A stretch of DNA of 13,574 nt from Methanobacterium sp. (lineage in GTDB: Archaea > Methanobacteriota > Methanobacteria > Methanobacteriales > Methanobacteriaceae): assembly GCA_020854975.1 (NCBI GenBank), contig JAHKLQ010000104.1, forward strand, positions 1 through 13,574, read 5' to 3'. Positions 1-10,462 of the stretch are shown here, piece by piece (within the stretch, counting starts at the first letter, position 1; the number at the start of each line of letters is the position of its first letter). The notes under the pieces are model-generated. The model saw only the letters and a list, made by a program, of their open reading frames with translations, had not been told where the DNA came from and searched no databases. The translations under genes were made by a program, and so were the position numbers.

Positions 1-27
1 AACAGGGGTAGATATAAAAAGTGTTTG

Positions 28-1149
28 ATGGAGATACAAAAGCTGCGTATTCTGGGTGAAGCTTCACAGTACGATCTATGCAACTATGTGAGCCTGAACC
101 AGGAAAATTTCACCTCAAAAAACCTACCCGGCATTTATCATGCCAGAACACAAAGCGGCTGTCAGGTCCCCTTATTCAAAACCTTGATGAGCAACCATTG
201 TATCAATGATTGTAACTACTGTATCAACCATTGTCATAATAAGTTTGAAAGGATTGAATTTAGTCCAGATGAATTGATATCAGTTTTCTTACATTACTAT
301 CAGAATCACTATGCTGAAGGCTTATTTTTAAGTTCAGGAATGCCTGGAGATGCAGACAGGGTCATGGAAAATATGTTAGAGGTGGCCCGTAAATTAAGGT
401 TAGAACATGAATATCAGGGTTATATCCACCTGAAAATAATCCCCGGGGCTTCCTATGATATGATTAAAAGAGCCATGAACCTGGCAGACAGGGTGAGTGT
501 CAATATTGAATCAGCCACTTCTTCTGGCTTTGATGAACTCACCAGCACCAAGGATTATTATAATGATATATTGCGTAGGATGAAATGGATCGGTCGCTTG
601 AAAAAACGCCACCCAGAAATGGCACCTTCTGGACAGAGCACCCAGTTGATTGTGGGAGCCAATGATGAAACAGATCAGGATATTTTGAAACGTGCTGAAT
701 GGCTACATAAACATCTGGATATAAATTTAAGTTATCTAAGTCCCTTCCAGCCACTTGAAGACACCCCTTTGGAAAATCATACCCAGCCAGAGAATAAACG
801 AACTCCTCGCCTCTATCAGGCCCAATTCCTCTTAAATTCTTATGGTTTCTCTTCAAATGAATTGTTGTTGGATGAAAAGGGTTTCCTTTTCCTGGATGAG
901 GATCCTAAATATCTCTGGGCAAAATCCCATCCAGATATGTTTCCCCTGGAGGTGAATGAAGCTGGTTTTAAAGAATTACTGCGTGTTCCAGGTATTGGGA
1001 AAAAATCAGCCAGGAGAATAATTGAATCCCGTAGAAATGGGATGAAATTCCGTCATCTGGATGAACTTAAAAAAATAGGGGTGGTGGTGAAAAGAGCAGA
1101 ACCATTCATCCAACTGGAAAGGGCTCATCAAACTACTCTACCATTTTAA
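28..1149 (+). CDS. Radical SAM protein with C-terminal helix-hairpin-helix (putative DNA modification/repair type)
   Basis: The protein (373 residues from ATG 28; residue numbers here count from TTG 25) carries a radical SAM [4Fe-4S] motif C59-x3-C63-x2-C66 (CINDCNYC) near the N-terminus. A TIM-barrel-like middle includes LSSGMPGD (102-109), an IIPGAS stretch near 138-143 and SVNIESA near 158-164. At 317-336 there is a helix-hairpin-helix, [15 protein letters not shown], as in DNA-binding repair proteins. This order matches the family named putative DNA modification/repair radical SAM protein, which in bacteria is usually paired with a uracil-DNA-glycosylase-like partner; none is seen in this window. 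It presumably reductively cleaves SAM, but the substrate is unknown. Start: ATG 28 is preceded by an in-frame TTG at 25, and no in-frame stop lies between base 1 and 25, so a longer N-terminus outside the window cannot be excluded. Confidence 0.88.
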   Translation: MEIQKLRILGEASQYDLCNYVSLNQENFTSKNLPGIYHARTQSGCQVPLFKTLMSNHCINDCNYCINHCHNKFERIEFSPDELISVFLHYYQNHYAEGLFLSSGMPGDADRVMENMLEVARKLRLEHEYQGYIHLKIIPGASYDMIKRAMNLADRVSVNIESATSSGFDELTSTKDYYNDILRRMKWIGRLKKRHPEMAPSGQSTQLIVGANDETDQDILKRAEWLHKHLDINLSYLSPFQPLEDTPLENHTQPENKRTPRLYQAQFLLNSYGFSSNELLLDEKGFLFLDEDPKYLWAKSHPDMFPLEVNEAGFKELLRVPGIGKKSARRIIESRRNGMKFRHLDELKKIGVVVKRAEPFIQLERAHQTTLPF

Positions 1150-1505
1150 GGTTTACTATGCTATTTTAAAGTTATTTAAATCATTATATGCTTATTAGTT
1201 ATAAGTTAAAAGTTATAACTTATTACTTATACTACTGTAGATACAGAATAGTATAAATATTTAGAATCATGGAATACCACTCTAATATCAGCAATTGTTC
1301 TACTTGTTTTAGAAAATAGAAAACAATCCCCATTAAATCAGAAAACTTTAAATTAAAATACGATGATTTATTTTTATAGTATTAATCAATTCTATTATTT
1401 GATTTAAAAAATTCACATATCCAAACCAGCAATCATATTAATTAACTTATTCCTAAGTCCAATTGATATGTACGATACCATAACCCAAAAAATACTTTGA
1501 TAAAC
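1150..1505. other. AT-rich intergenic region with heptad repeat and small hairpin
   Basis: I see no supportable gene in these bases. The region is strongly AT-rich. It holds heptad array 1 (1199-1233) and, directly after it, a small interrupted hairpin at 1229-1254 (ATACT pairing with AGTAT, CTGT pairing with ACAG). Several TATA-like stretches exist, for example near 1368-1385 and 1436-1450, and either could drive the gtrA-like gene, but none has convincing spacing. Confidence 0.6.
1199..1233. repeat. Heptad repeat array 1 (TTATAAG-like, five units)
   Basis: Five contiguous 7-bp units: TTATAAG (1199), TTAAAAG (1206), TTATAAC (1213), TTATTAC (1220), TTATACT (1227). The block 1197-1223 matches 3673-3699 at 26 of 27 bases. 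It lies 50 bp downstream of the radical SAM stop and about 270 bp upstream of the gtrA-like start, so it does not sit at an obvious promoter. It could be a protein-binding (centromere-like) site, a cassette-border repeat or a simple-sequence expansion. Confidence 0.8.
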
Positions 1506-1937
1506 ATGCGCACACTTATAAAAAATTTAAGCAAAAAACTGATAAAAGATCAGACTGATAACACCCTGATACAACTCTTCAGGTACTGTTTCGTCGGGGG
1601 TGCGGCTTTTTTAGTTGATTTTGGATCTCTTTTCATCTTCACAGAGTATTTCGGGATCTATTACTTGATTTCGGCAGCAATAGCATTCATTCTCGGATTA
1701 ATCGCAAATTATGTTCTTAGTTTGAGTTGGGTTTTTAATAAAAGAACTTTGAATAACAAGAAATTGGAATTTGGAGTGTTTGCATTAATTGGAATTGTGG
1801 GACTTGGTTTGAATGAACTGTTCATCTACTTCTTTACTGATTATCTGCAGATTTATTATTTAATTTCCAAAATCCTTGCTGCAATTATAATCTTATTCTG
1901 GAACTTCTTTGCCAGAAAATTCACATTGTTCAGATGA
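1506..1937 (+). CDS. GtrA family membrane protein
   Basis: A small integral membrane protein (143 residues from ATG 1506) with four predicted transmembrane segments. It has the family pattern: a basic N-terminus, then [18 protein letters not shown], then [16 protein letters not shown] (the conserved N-Y...WVF element), two more hydrophobic helices, and a basic end with [12 protein letters not shown]. GtrA-like proteins are thought to help move polyprenyl-phosphate-linked sugars across the membrane; the donor sugar cannot be read from the sequence. TTG 1497 would add three residues; ATG 1506 is preferred only because it is an ATG, since neither has a clear Shine-Dalgarno site. It lies 74 bp before the oxidoreductase on the same strand, so the two are probably functionally linked. 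No glycosyltransferase, the usual third partner, is present. Confidence 0.88.
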   Translation: MRTLIKNLSKKLIKDQTDNTLIQLFRYCFVGGAAFLVDFGSLFIFTEYFGIYYLISAAIAFILGLIANYVLSLSWVFNKRTLNNKKLEFGVFALIGIVGLGLNELFIYFFTDYLQIYYLISKILAAIIILFWNFFARKFTLFR

Positions 1938-2011
1938 ACAGATAGATAGGAAAATCATGGAAAATTGACATGAAAATAACAATGGGAAATATTTTTTTAG
2001 TGGTGAAATAG

Positions 2012-3631
2012 ATGGGTGATTCTTCAAAAACAGCGATCATCATCGGTGCAGGACCTGCAGGACTGACTGCAGCCTATGAACTACTTGATAAAACCGATAT
2101 TAAACCCGTGATTTATGAAGAAAGTAATTATGTTGGGGGAATCTCAAAAACTATCAATTACAAAGGTAACCGAATAGATATTGGAGGGCACCGATTCTTT
2201 TCAAAATCAGGACGGGTAATGGATTGGTGGAGAAACATATTACCCCTCCAAGGTGCACCTGCCAGGGATGATATGGTTGTGGGTCGGCAAGTCCCACTGG
2301 CCACAGAATCCATGAAAAGAAACATAGGATCTGATGAAAGTAAGAGTTTTCCAGCACCAGATCCTGAAAAGACAGATCAGGTTATGCTTAACCGCAGTAG
2401 ATTATCCCGAATATTTTTCCTGAGAAAATTCTTTGACTACCCAGTTTCCCTTAACTACAACACCTTCGCCAATTTAGGATTAAAAAGAACTTCTAAAATA
2501 GGTTTAAGTTACACTAAATCATTATTTAATCAGATAACCCCTGAAAAATCCTTGGAAGATTTTTTTATTAACCGGTTCGGTGTGGAACTGTACCATACTT
2601 TCTTTAAAGATTACACAGAAAAGGTTTGGGGTGTTGCCTGCAGCGAAATCACTGCTGACTGGGGAGCTCAGAGGATAAAGGGACTTTCCATTACCAAAGC
2701 CATTTCATACGCAATAAAAAAAAGTTTCACCAAAGATTCAGCTCTATCCCAGAAAAAGGTAGAAACAAGTTTAATAGGACAGTTCATGTACCCTAAACTT
2801 GGCCCAGGCCAATTATGGGAGGAAGTGGCCCGTATTATAACAGAAAATGGGGGTAAAATTTACACCAACCACCAGGTAACCGGCCTCTTAGGTGAAGGAG
2901 AATGTATTTCTGGAGTCCAGGTTGTAAACAAGTCAACAGGAGAAACCTTAGAGGAAAAAGGTGAATATTTCTTCTCTACCATGCCGGTGCGTGATTTAGT
3001 CAATGCATTTAAATTTGATGTTCCTGAAAATGTTCAAAATGTGGCTAATGACCTTATGTACCGTGATTTTATAACTGTAGGGCTTTTACTAGATGAATTG
3101 AAAATTAAAAATGAAACCAAGACTTCTACTGTTAATAATATTGTTCCGGATAACTGGATTTATATCCAGGAAAGAGATGTAAAACTGGGTCGACTGCAAA
3201 TATTCAATAACTGGAGCCCCTATATGGTCCAGGACAGTGAACATGTCTGGATTGGCCTTGAATATTTCTGTAACGAGGGGGATGATCTCTGGAATATGTC
3301 AGAGCAAGATTTCTCTGATTTTGCCATTGCTGAACTGGCAAAAATAGATATCATTGACCCGAAAAAGGTCCAGGATAGTGTGGTTATTAAGGTTAAAAAA
3401 ACTTATCCTGCTTATTTCGGTAGTTACCATCAATTTCATCTAATCAGAGAATTCACAGATAGTTTTGAAAACTTGTTTTTAATAGGGAGAAATGGGATGC
3501 ATCGTTATAATAACATGGATCACTCCATGTTAACTGCTATGGCTGCGGTGGATAACATCATCAAAGGAACCACTTCTAAGGATAATCTCTGGCAGATCAA
3601 TGCTGAAGATGATTATCATGAGGAAAACTAA
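2012..3631 (+). CDS. FAD-dependent oxidoreductase, UDP-galactopyranose mutase/HemY-like
   Basis: A 539-residue flavoprotein. The N-terminus is a Rossmann FAD/NAD site, [16 protein letters not shown], with the glycines at 12, 14 and 17 and the ribose-binding acid E36 at the end of strand 2. DIGGHRFF follows at 56-63, the signature of the amine-oxidase/UDP-galactopyranose mutase-like group. The C-terminus (about 488-515) holds the second flavin-binding stretch [18 protein letters not shown]. Residues of roughly 75-130 form the family's loop including [10 protein letters not shown] and [10 protein letters not shown]. It is longer than classical UGM (about 370-390 residues), so it is better called a COG1232-type oxidoreductase; the sugar-modifying role is inferred from this similarity and the adjacent GtrA protein. 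Start ATG 2012 has GGTGA at 2002-2006. It converges on the ParA-partner gene. Confidence 0.87.
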   Translation: MGDSSKTAIIIGAGPAGLTAAYELLDKTDIKPVIYEESNYVGGISKTINYKGNRIDIGGHRFFSKSGRVMDWWRNILPLQGAPARDDMVVGRQVPLATESMKRNIGSDESKSFPAPDPEKTDQVMLNRSRLSRIFFLRKFFDYPVSLNYNTFANLGLKRTSKIGLSYTKSLFNQITPEKSLEDFFINRFGVELYHTFFKDYTEKVWGVACSEITADWGAQRIKGLSITKAISYAIKKSFTKDSALSQKKVETSLIGQFMYPKLGPGQLWEEVARIITENGGKIYTNHQVTGLLGEGECISGVQVVNKSTGETLEEKGEYFFSTMPVRDLVNAFKFDVPENVQNVANDLMYRDFITVGLLLDELKIKNETKTSTVNNIVPDNWIYIQERDVKLGRLQIFNNWSPYMVQDSEHVWIGLEYFCNEGDDLWNMSEQDFSDFAIAELAKIDIIDPKKVQDSVVIKVKKTYPAYFGSYHQFHLIREFTDSFENLFLIGRNGMHRYNNMDHSMLTAMAAVDNIIKGTTSKDNLWQINAEDDYHEEN

Positions 3632-3674
3632 AAGTTAACTAAATAGCTATATCAATAAAATGACCAGATGGAAG

Positions 3675-3702
3675 TTATAAGTTACAAGTTATAACTTATA
3701 AT
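3675..3702. repeat. Heptad repeat array 2 (TTATAAG-like, four units)
   Basis: Four contiguous 7-bp units: TTATAAG (3675), TTACAAG (3682), TTATAAC (3689), TTATAAT (3696). It lies between the 3' ends of two converging genes, a place where promoter function is unlikely. With array 1 it makes a near-perfect 27-bp direct repeat bracketing the gtrA-like/oxidoreductase pair. Confidence 0.8.
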
Positions 3703-3716
3703 TAAATATTTGGTAA

Positions 3717-3745
3717 TAGGGATTATTTTCTAAAAATATTCCCTA
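3717..3745. terminator. Stem-loop between convergent genes, likely transcript end
   Basis: TAGGGA at 3717-3722 pairs with TCCCTA at 3740-3745, followed after one T-T mismatch by six A-T pairs and a 3-base loop: 12 pairs out of 13. It covers the TAG stop of the small minus-strand gene (3743-3745). The left part of the loop arm is T-rich on the plus strand and the right part is T-rich on the minus strand, so it could end or protect transcripts from both sides. Archaeal termination does not need a hairpin, so a role in 3'-end stability is equally possible. Confidence 0.6.
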
Positions 3746-4138
3746 AAACTCCTCATCTTTAAACATTTCCCAGATTTCAGGATATTTCTCCTGCACTGCC
3801 TCTTCAATAAGGGCTGAGGCCTCTTTACTGATACTGAAAGCAGGTTTGGTATTCTTAAGAAAGCGCAGCACAGCTGCTGATCTTGCAGACCATAGAGATA
3901 TGCGTGGATTTTTACGAACTTCCAGAACAACGTTATCCATAATGGGTTTATTGGGATCTGTCTGGGTTTTTGCTGCTTTTTTGGTCTTCTTCGGTTTTTT
4001 AGTAGATGTCTTTGCAGGGGCTTTCCTTGTATTGGAAGCTTCTTTCACAGATTTATCCTGTTTTTCTGGTTTTTCTTTGCGGATAAGGGCATCCAATCCC
4101 ATTCCCAGTGCACTTTCTCCATTATTAGCCGGGCTCAT
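3743..4138 (-). CDS. Small ParA-partner protein with ParB-like N-terminal peptide (SegB-like candidate)
   Basis: A 131-residue protein in three parts. Residues 11-20, LGMGLDALIR, closely resemble the N-terminal peptide of ParB/Spo0J (LGRGLDALL type), which touches ParA and stimulates its ATPase. Residues 21-64 are a lysine-, alanine- and threonine-rich basic linker. Residues 66-131 look folded, with a possible strand or helix at ISLWSARSAAVLRFL and a long helix SKEASALIEEAVQEKYPEIW, ending acidic. The ParB CTPase and central helix-turn-helix domains are absent. Its ATG overlaps the parA stop (ATGA, 4135-4138) and has GGGGAGG at 4146-4152, so translation is probably coupled. By position and build it is a candidate for a SegB-like adaptor that links ParA to DNA; a ribbon-helix-helix fold for the C-terminal part is my inference only. 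Confidence 0.72.
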   Translation of the reverse strand: MSPANNGESALGMGLDALIRKEKPEKQDKSVKEASNTRKAPAKTSTKKPKKTKKAAKTQTDPNKPIMDNVVLEVRKNPRISLWSARSAAVLRFLKNTKPAFSISKEASALIEEAVQEKYPEIWEMFKDEEF

Positions 4139-4923
4139 TTTTCATCCTCCCCTTCTGACTCGTTCATGGCTAAAAGTTCCAAAGCCAGGTCTTGGTAGGC
4201 TTCTGTTCCTATACATTCCTCATCGTAGATTATGCATGGTTTTCCATGGCTAGGGGCTTCGGCCAGTTTCACATTACGGGGAATGGTGGTTTTAAAAATG
4301 TATTCAGTTTCACCAAAGTATTGCTTGACATTCTGATAAACATCTCTCCCCAGACGAGTTCTTGAATCGTACATGGTGATTAAAATTCCTTTAATTGGTG
4401 ATGGGCTGTTTAAACGACTGTCCACCAGGTTCATGGCATCTAATAGATCGGCCATTCCTTCTAAAGCATAAAATTCTGCCTGAATAGGTATGATTACGCT
4501 GTCTGCTGCCACTAGAGAATTAATGGTAAGTATACCTAGAGAAGGAGGAACATCCAGTATAATATAATCATAATTCTCTAAAATACCATCCATTGACTCC
4601 TTCAGTAGGAAAGGGAATCCAATATCTTTGCTGAGCTCGATTTCAGCCCCACTGAGTGAAATATGACTGGGTAACATGTCCAGTCCTGAAATATCCGTAG
4701 CCACAATAGCCTCATCTAAGGTTTGTTGCCCAGTTAAAACCCTGTATATTGAATTTTCTTCATTTTTCTCTAATCCGAAGGCTGTGGTAGCATTAGCTTG
4801 AGGATCCATGTCAATTACCAGGACACTTTTTCCCAACAAGGCTATTGCTGTAGAAAGGTTAACTGCAGTGGTGGTTTTACCACAACCCCCCTTTTGATTG
4901 AGGACTGATATTATTTCTGCCAT
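4135..4923 (-). CDS. ParA/Soj family ATPase (SegA-like)
   Basis: A 262-residue ParA-type ATPase. The deviant Walker A is KGGCGKTTT with signature lysine K11 and P-loop lysine K16. Walker A' is VLVIDMDPQAN (34-44) and Walker B is YIILDVPPS with D124. The later blocks RLGRDVYQ and IPRNVKLAEAPSHG are typical of chromosomal Soj/ParA rather than MinD, and no C-terminal amphipathic MinD helix is seen. It lacks the N-terminal helix-turn-helix of plasmid type Ia ParA. Such proteins form ATP-bound dimers that coat DNA nonspecifically and move cargo bound by a partner. Start ATG 4923 has GGAG (complement of 4931-4934) seven bases upstream. The heptad array 4954-4981 lies in the promoter region, suggesting autoregulation by the partner. 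The ATGA overlap joins it to the small partner gene. Confidence 0.93.
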   Translation of the reverse strand: MAEIISVLNQKGGCGKTTTAVNLSTAIALLGKSVLVIDMDPQANATTAFGLEKNEENSIYRVLTGQQTLDEAIVATDISGLDMLPSHISLSGAEIELSKDIGFPFLLKESMDGILENYDYIILDVPPSLGILTINSLVAADSVIIPIQAEFYALEGMADLLDAMNLVDSRLNSPSPIKGILITMYDSRTRLGRDVYQNVKQYFGETEYIFKTTIPRNVKLAEAPSHGKPCIIYDEECIGTEAYQDLALELLAMNESEGEDEK

Positions 4924-4953
4924 AATGGTTCTCCATGAATATTTATTATTAAC

Positions 4954-4981
4954 TTATAAATTATAAGTTATAAGTTATAAG
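4954..4981. repeat. Heptad repeat array 3 at the parA promoter
   Basis: Four contiguous 7-bp units: TTATAAA (4954) and three exact TTATAAG copies (4961, 4968, 4975). CTTATAA at 4953-4959 and TTATAAG at 4961-4967 also form an inverted repeat around one base. The array ends about 30 bp upstream of the parA ATG on the minus strand. Each unit contains a TATA-like core, so the array may be the promoter, an operator, or both. Confidence 0.82.
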
Positions 4982-5057
4982 CTTTCTGTTTTTAGCAAGG
5001 ATAACCCTGTGAAAAGAGGATAATGATGGTTGCTTCCAATGGAAATAAATAGAAAAT

Positions 5058-5065
5058 AAAAAAAA
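5058..5065 (-). terminator. T-tract after the M24 gene
   Basis: Eight consecutive A on the plus strand give a U8 tract in the minus-strand transcript, five bases after the M24 stop codon, followed by further T-rich sequence. Such U-runs are the usual archaeal intrinsic termination signal. Confidence 0.45.
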
Positions 5066-5069
5066 TAGA

Positions 5070-6272
5070 TCAAAACACTGGAATCAAACCAGGACTATTC
5101 CCAGTAATGCATTGCCCTCCCTGAGGAGTTACAATAAAAGTGTTTTCTATACCCACCATTCCAATGTTTTTAATGCCTTTTTTAGGCTCCACTGCAAATA
5201 CCATTCCTTCCTGCAATGGTGCATCAAATTTTTCTGCAATCACTGGAAGTTCATCTATTAATAATCCAATTCCATGGCCTAAGAACTTCACTTTACGTTT
5301 TCCGAAACCCATGAAGTTAGAAAGGAAGTCTTCATCAAGATTATCCATGATATGTCTATATATCCTGGAAGGGATTGCACCAGGTTTCAGCATCTCTGCT
5401 ACCTCATTTTGTATTTCCACACATCTTTGGTGTGTTTCTATGGCATGTTTGGGTAATGAACGGCCGAACATGTAAGTTGTGGTCTTATCGGTGTTGTATC
5501 CATCAACTCCACAACCAACATCGATGAACACCAGATCTCCATTTTTCAGTTTCCGGTTACGACTTCCCAGGACTGGTGCTGCTGGGCTTAATCCATGGGT
5601 TCCACTGGCCCCATCAAAAGATGTTGGATAAAGGGAACTTTCCCCAAAACCCACATGTCCTACCACAATTTCGGTGTCAAACATTCCAAAACGGGTTAAT
5701 CCATGGTGTCCCTCTTCAATAAGGGTTGAAAAGAGTTGTGCGGCCAAATCCGCTTCACTCATTCCCTCACGGAGCAGGGTGGGAGTGATATCCTCCAGAA
5801 CATGTTGATGGATTTTGCCTGATTTCCGCATTAGTGAAAGTTCATATTCGCTTTTAACCGCTCTGACACCTGCAATATCCATGTCAACAGGTTTAAAACT
5901 TTTAAAAGGGAAATATTTATGAAATCTTTTATATAAAGCCAGAGGCAATACTTCTGTTTCCAGGTATACTGTGCCTGAAAGTTCATCCTTACTTAAATTC
6001 ATGCCCTGTGCCGCATCACGGAAGCTGTGCATAGGTCTGATATCTGGAAACAGTGATTCATCGAGTGCTCGTTCATAGCTGCGTCTAACCCAGAATGTAG
6101 CTTCTCCATCCTGAGGTATAATCAGTATTCCGTCCTGCATGGTCCCTGTGAAGTAGAAAAGGTTGATGTTGCTGAAAATAACTGTTACATTCCAATCAGG
6201 ATGGGATGTTGACATAGCTGCTTTGAATCTCTCTATTCTGTTTTCCAGTTCTGATAATGGTGTTTTTTCCAT
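5070..6272 (-). CDS. M24 family (Xaa-Pro peptidase-like) metallopeptidase
   Basis: A 400-residue protein with an N-terminal creatinase-type domain (about 1-140) and a C-terminal pita-bread M24 domain. All five dinuclear-metal ligands are present: D251 (VFIDVG), D262 (NTDKTTTY), H333 (LGHGIG), E362 (FAVEPK) and E376 (GIENTF), so it is probably an active Mn/Co aminopeptidase, best guess of the Xaa-Pro dipeptidase/aminopeptidase type. Substrate is not certain. The long loop after [11 protein letters not shown], with [13 protein letters not shown], is typical of an archaeal subgroup rather than of bacterial PepP. The chosen start is ATG 6272, which has GGTGGT just upstream; GTG 6305 would add 11 residues but has no better site. 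It lies between thrS and parA on the same strand with 160- and 146-bp gaps, so it is probably its own unit. Confidence 0.9.
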   Translation of the reverse strand: MEKTPLSELENRIERFKAAMSTSHPDWNVTVIFSNINLFYFTGTMQDGILIIPQDGEATFWVRRSYERALDESLFPDIRPMHSFRDAAQGMNLSKDELSGTVYLETEVLPLALYKRFHKYFPFKSFKPVDMDIAGVRAVKSEYELSLMRKSGKIHQHVLEDITPTLLREGMSEADLAAQLFSTLIEEGHHGLTRFGMFDTEIVVGHVGFGESSLYPTSFDGASGTHGLSPAAPVLGSRNRKLKNGDLVFIDVGCGVDGYNTDKTTTYMFGRSLPKHAIETHQRCVEIQNEVAEMLKPGAIPSRIYRHIMDNLDEDFLSNFMGFGKRKVKFLGHGIGLLIDELPVIAEKFDAPLQEGMVFAVEPKKGIKNIGMVGIENTFIVTPQGGQCITGNSPGLIPVF

Positions 6273-6276
6273 TATT

Positions 6277-6284
6277 ACCACCAA
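6277..6284 (-). promoter_or_regulatory. Shine-Dalgarno site deciding the M24 start
   Basis: On the minus strand GGTGGT lies about five bases before ATG 6272. This favours ATG 6272 over the upstream in-frame GTG at 6305. Confidence 0.55.
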
Positions 6285-6304
6285 ATTTTGGTTATTGATC
6301 TGCA

Positions 6305-6323
6305 CATGACATCAATGGTCATG
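6305..6323. promoter_or_regulatory. Inverted repeat in the M24 leader
   Basis: CATGAC (6305-6310) and GTCATG (6318-6323) are perfect 6-bp arms around a 7-base spacer. TTTAAAAC on the minus strand near 6331-6338 is a TATA-like box placing initiation around 6309, so the repeat would sit on the start of transcription. It could be an operator or an RNA hairpin in the leader. Confidence 0.4.
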
Positions 6324-6372
6324 CTAGTAGTTTTAAACTTCCAAATAATTACCTATATGTCCACTATGACTG

Positions 6373-6423
6373 TTTTTAGTTGGTTTTTCTTTCTAAAAAT
6401 AAAAGAATTTAAAATAAAAAAAA
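6373..6423 (-). terminator. T-rich end signal after thrS
   Basis: After the thrS stop the minus strand has a U8 tract (A8 at 6416-6423 on the plus strand), several further T-runs, then a weak 7-bp A-T hairpin (TTTTTAG 6373-6379 with CTAAAAA 6393-6399). This fits archaeal U-tract termination of thrS ahead of the M24 gene. Confidence 0.5.
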
Positions 6424-6434
6424 TGAAAAATTAT

Positions 6435-8797
<2,363 letters not shown>

Positions 8798-10453
8798 ATG
8801 AGAAGTGATAAAATAAAAAAGGGGATGCAAAGAGCCCCTCACCGCTCTCTGCTGAGGGCTTGCGGTGTAACCGATGATGAAATGGAAAGGCCGTTCATTG
8901 GAGTGGCTAATAGTTTTACGGACATAGTTCCAGGTCATATTCATTTGAAACAGATTGCTGATGCTGTTAAACTAGGAATTAGCCAGGCAGGAGGGGTTCC
9001 TTTTGAGTTCAGTACCATGGCTATTTGTGATGGTATAGCAATGAATCATGAGGGAATGCGTTATTCATTGGCCAGTCGTGAAATCGTGGCTGATACTGTG
9101 GAAAGTATGGCACAGGCCCACAGTCTGGATGCCCTGGTTCTTTTACCCACTTGTGACAAGATCGTGCCAGGAATGTTAATGGCTGCCGCCCGTCTGGACA
9201 TACCTTCCATAGTCCTTACTGGTGGACCCATGCTCCCTGGAGAATACAAGGGAGAAGCTGTGGATCTTATAAACGTGTTTGAAGCAGTTGGCCAGGTTTC
9301 AGCAGGAAAGATGAGTGAGTCAGATTTAGATGAACTGGAACGCTGTGCCTGTCCTGGAGCAGGATCATGCGCCGGTCTTTTCACTGCCAATAGTATGGCC
9401 TGTTTAACTGAGGCCATGGGTATGAGTTTACCCTATTGTGCCACCACCCATGCTGTGGATTCCAAGAAAATCCAGCTGGCTCGCCAATCAGGGGAACAAA
9501 TACTGAAACTGGTAGAGAAAAACATCACTCCCTCCATGATCATGACTCAAGATGCCTTCCATAATGCAGTGGTGGTGGATCTGGCTCTGGGAGGATCCAG
9601 TAACACTACTCTGCACCTACCAGCCATAGCCCATGAACTGGCGGATAAAGGAGTGGAAGTTGATTTAGACCTCTTTGATAGTCTTAGCCGGGAAATACCA
9701 CACCTGGCTGCAATCAGCCCCGCAGGAAAACACACCATGCTGGATCTAGACCGAGCAGGAGGAATACCTGCTGTTTTAAAGGTTTTAGGTGATAAAATTA
9801 AGGGAGAAACCATTACCTGTACTGGTGAGTCACTGCAAAATAACATTAAACAGGCTGAAGTTGCTGATAGCACTGTTATTAACTCCCTGGACAACCCGGT
9901 GCATCAGGAAGGAGGGATTGCTATTCTCAAAGGCAGTTTAGCCCCAAAAGGTTCTGTGGTGAAACAGGCCGCTGTTACTGAGGATATGTTAATCCATGAA
10001 GGACCTGCTAAAGTCTTTAATGGTGAAGAAGAATGTGTTAAGGCCATTTTCCAGGGTAAAATTCAGGAAGGGGATGTGATTGTTATCCGTTATGAGGGTC
10101 CTCAGGGAGGTCCTGGTATGCGGGAAATGTTGAATCCTACCTCTGCCATATCTGGTATGGGACTCGAATCTGTGGCCCTGGTGACTGATGGAAGATTTTC
10201 TGGAGGTACCAGAGGGCCCTGCATTGGCCATGTTTCCCCGGAAGCAATGGGAAACGGACCTATTGCCGTGGTTGAAGATGGTGATTTGATAAAAATTGAT
10301 ATACCTCAAAGAAAACTGGAGTTAATGGTAGAACCAGATGAAATTGAAATAAGGCTTCAGAATGTTAAACACCCTGAAAAGAAGATTAAAGGTTGGCTCG
10401 CACGTTACAGTAAACTGGCAAGCTCTGCTGATGAAGGGGCTGTTTTAAAATAG
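8798..10453 (+). CDS. ilvD: Dihydroxy-acid dehydratase
   Basis: A 551-residue IlvD/Edd family enzyme for valine, isoleucine and, via 2-oxoisovalerate, leucine and pantothenate synthesis; it dehydrates 2,3-dihydroxy acids to 2-oxo acids. Signature 1 is [11 protein letters not shown] with cluster cysteine C119, Mg ligand D120 and the lysine K121 that is carbamylated in characterised enzymes. C191 lies in [11 protein letters not shown], and D78 in CDGIAM. Signature 2, [20 protein letters not shown], holds the catalytic serine. The segment VPGHIHL (44-50) lacks the cysteine of the PCN-type [2Fe-2S] enzymes and resembles E. coli IlvD, suggesting an oxygen-sensitive cluster, suited to an anaerobe; C77 may be an extra ligand. 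It lacks the internal insertion of the 616-residue E. coli form. ATG 8798 has GGTGAT at 8789-8794. The signal peptidase gene follows after 9 bp. Confidence 0.97.
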   Translation: MRSDKIKKGMQRAPHRSLLRACGVTDDEMERPFIGVANSFTDIVPGHIHLKQIADAVKLGISQAGGVPFEFSTMAICDGIAMNHEGMRYSLASREIVADTVESMAQAHSLDALVLLPTCDKIVPGMLMAAARLDIPSIVLTGGPMLPGEYKGEAVDLINVFEAVGQVSAGKMSESDLDELERCACPGAGSCAGLFTANSMACLTEAMGMSLPYCATTHAVDSKKIQLARQSGEQILKLVEKNITPSMIMTQDAFHNAVVVDLALGGSSNTTLHLPAIAHELADKGVEVDLDLFDSLSREIPHLAAISPAGKHTMLDLDRAGGIPAVLKVLGDKIKGETITCTGESLQNNIKQAEVADSTVINSLDNPVHQEGGIAILKGSLAPKGSVVKQAAVTEDMLIHEGPAKVFNGEEECVKAIFQGKIQEGDVIVIRYEGPQGGPGMREMLNPTSAISGMGLESVALVTDGRFSGGTRGPCIGHVSPEAMGNGPIAVVEDGDLIKIDIPQRKLELMVEPDEIEIRLQNVKHPEKKIKGWLARYSKLASSADEGAVLK

Positions 10454-10462
10454 GGTGATTTA

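Noticed and set aside
140..165. Acidic low-complexity codons of thrS considered as a frameshift or insertion (protein residues 140-165)
   Set aside because: The frame continues through it and an acidic linker between editing and catalytic domains is normal for archaeal ThrRS.
3846..4253. Plus-strand open frame over the ParA-partner gene
   Set aside because: It is antisense to two well-supported genes and its hydrophobic sequence mirrors the lysine-rich linker codons; no ribosome site or family likeness.
9061..10309. Several antisense open frames within ilvD
   Set aside because: Their composition is what the opposite strand of a conserved enzyme gene gives; ilvD itself is intact and strongly recognised.
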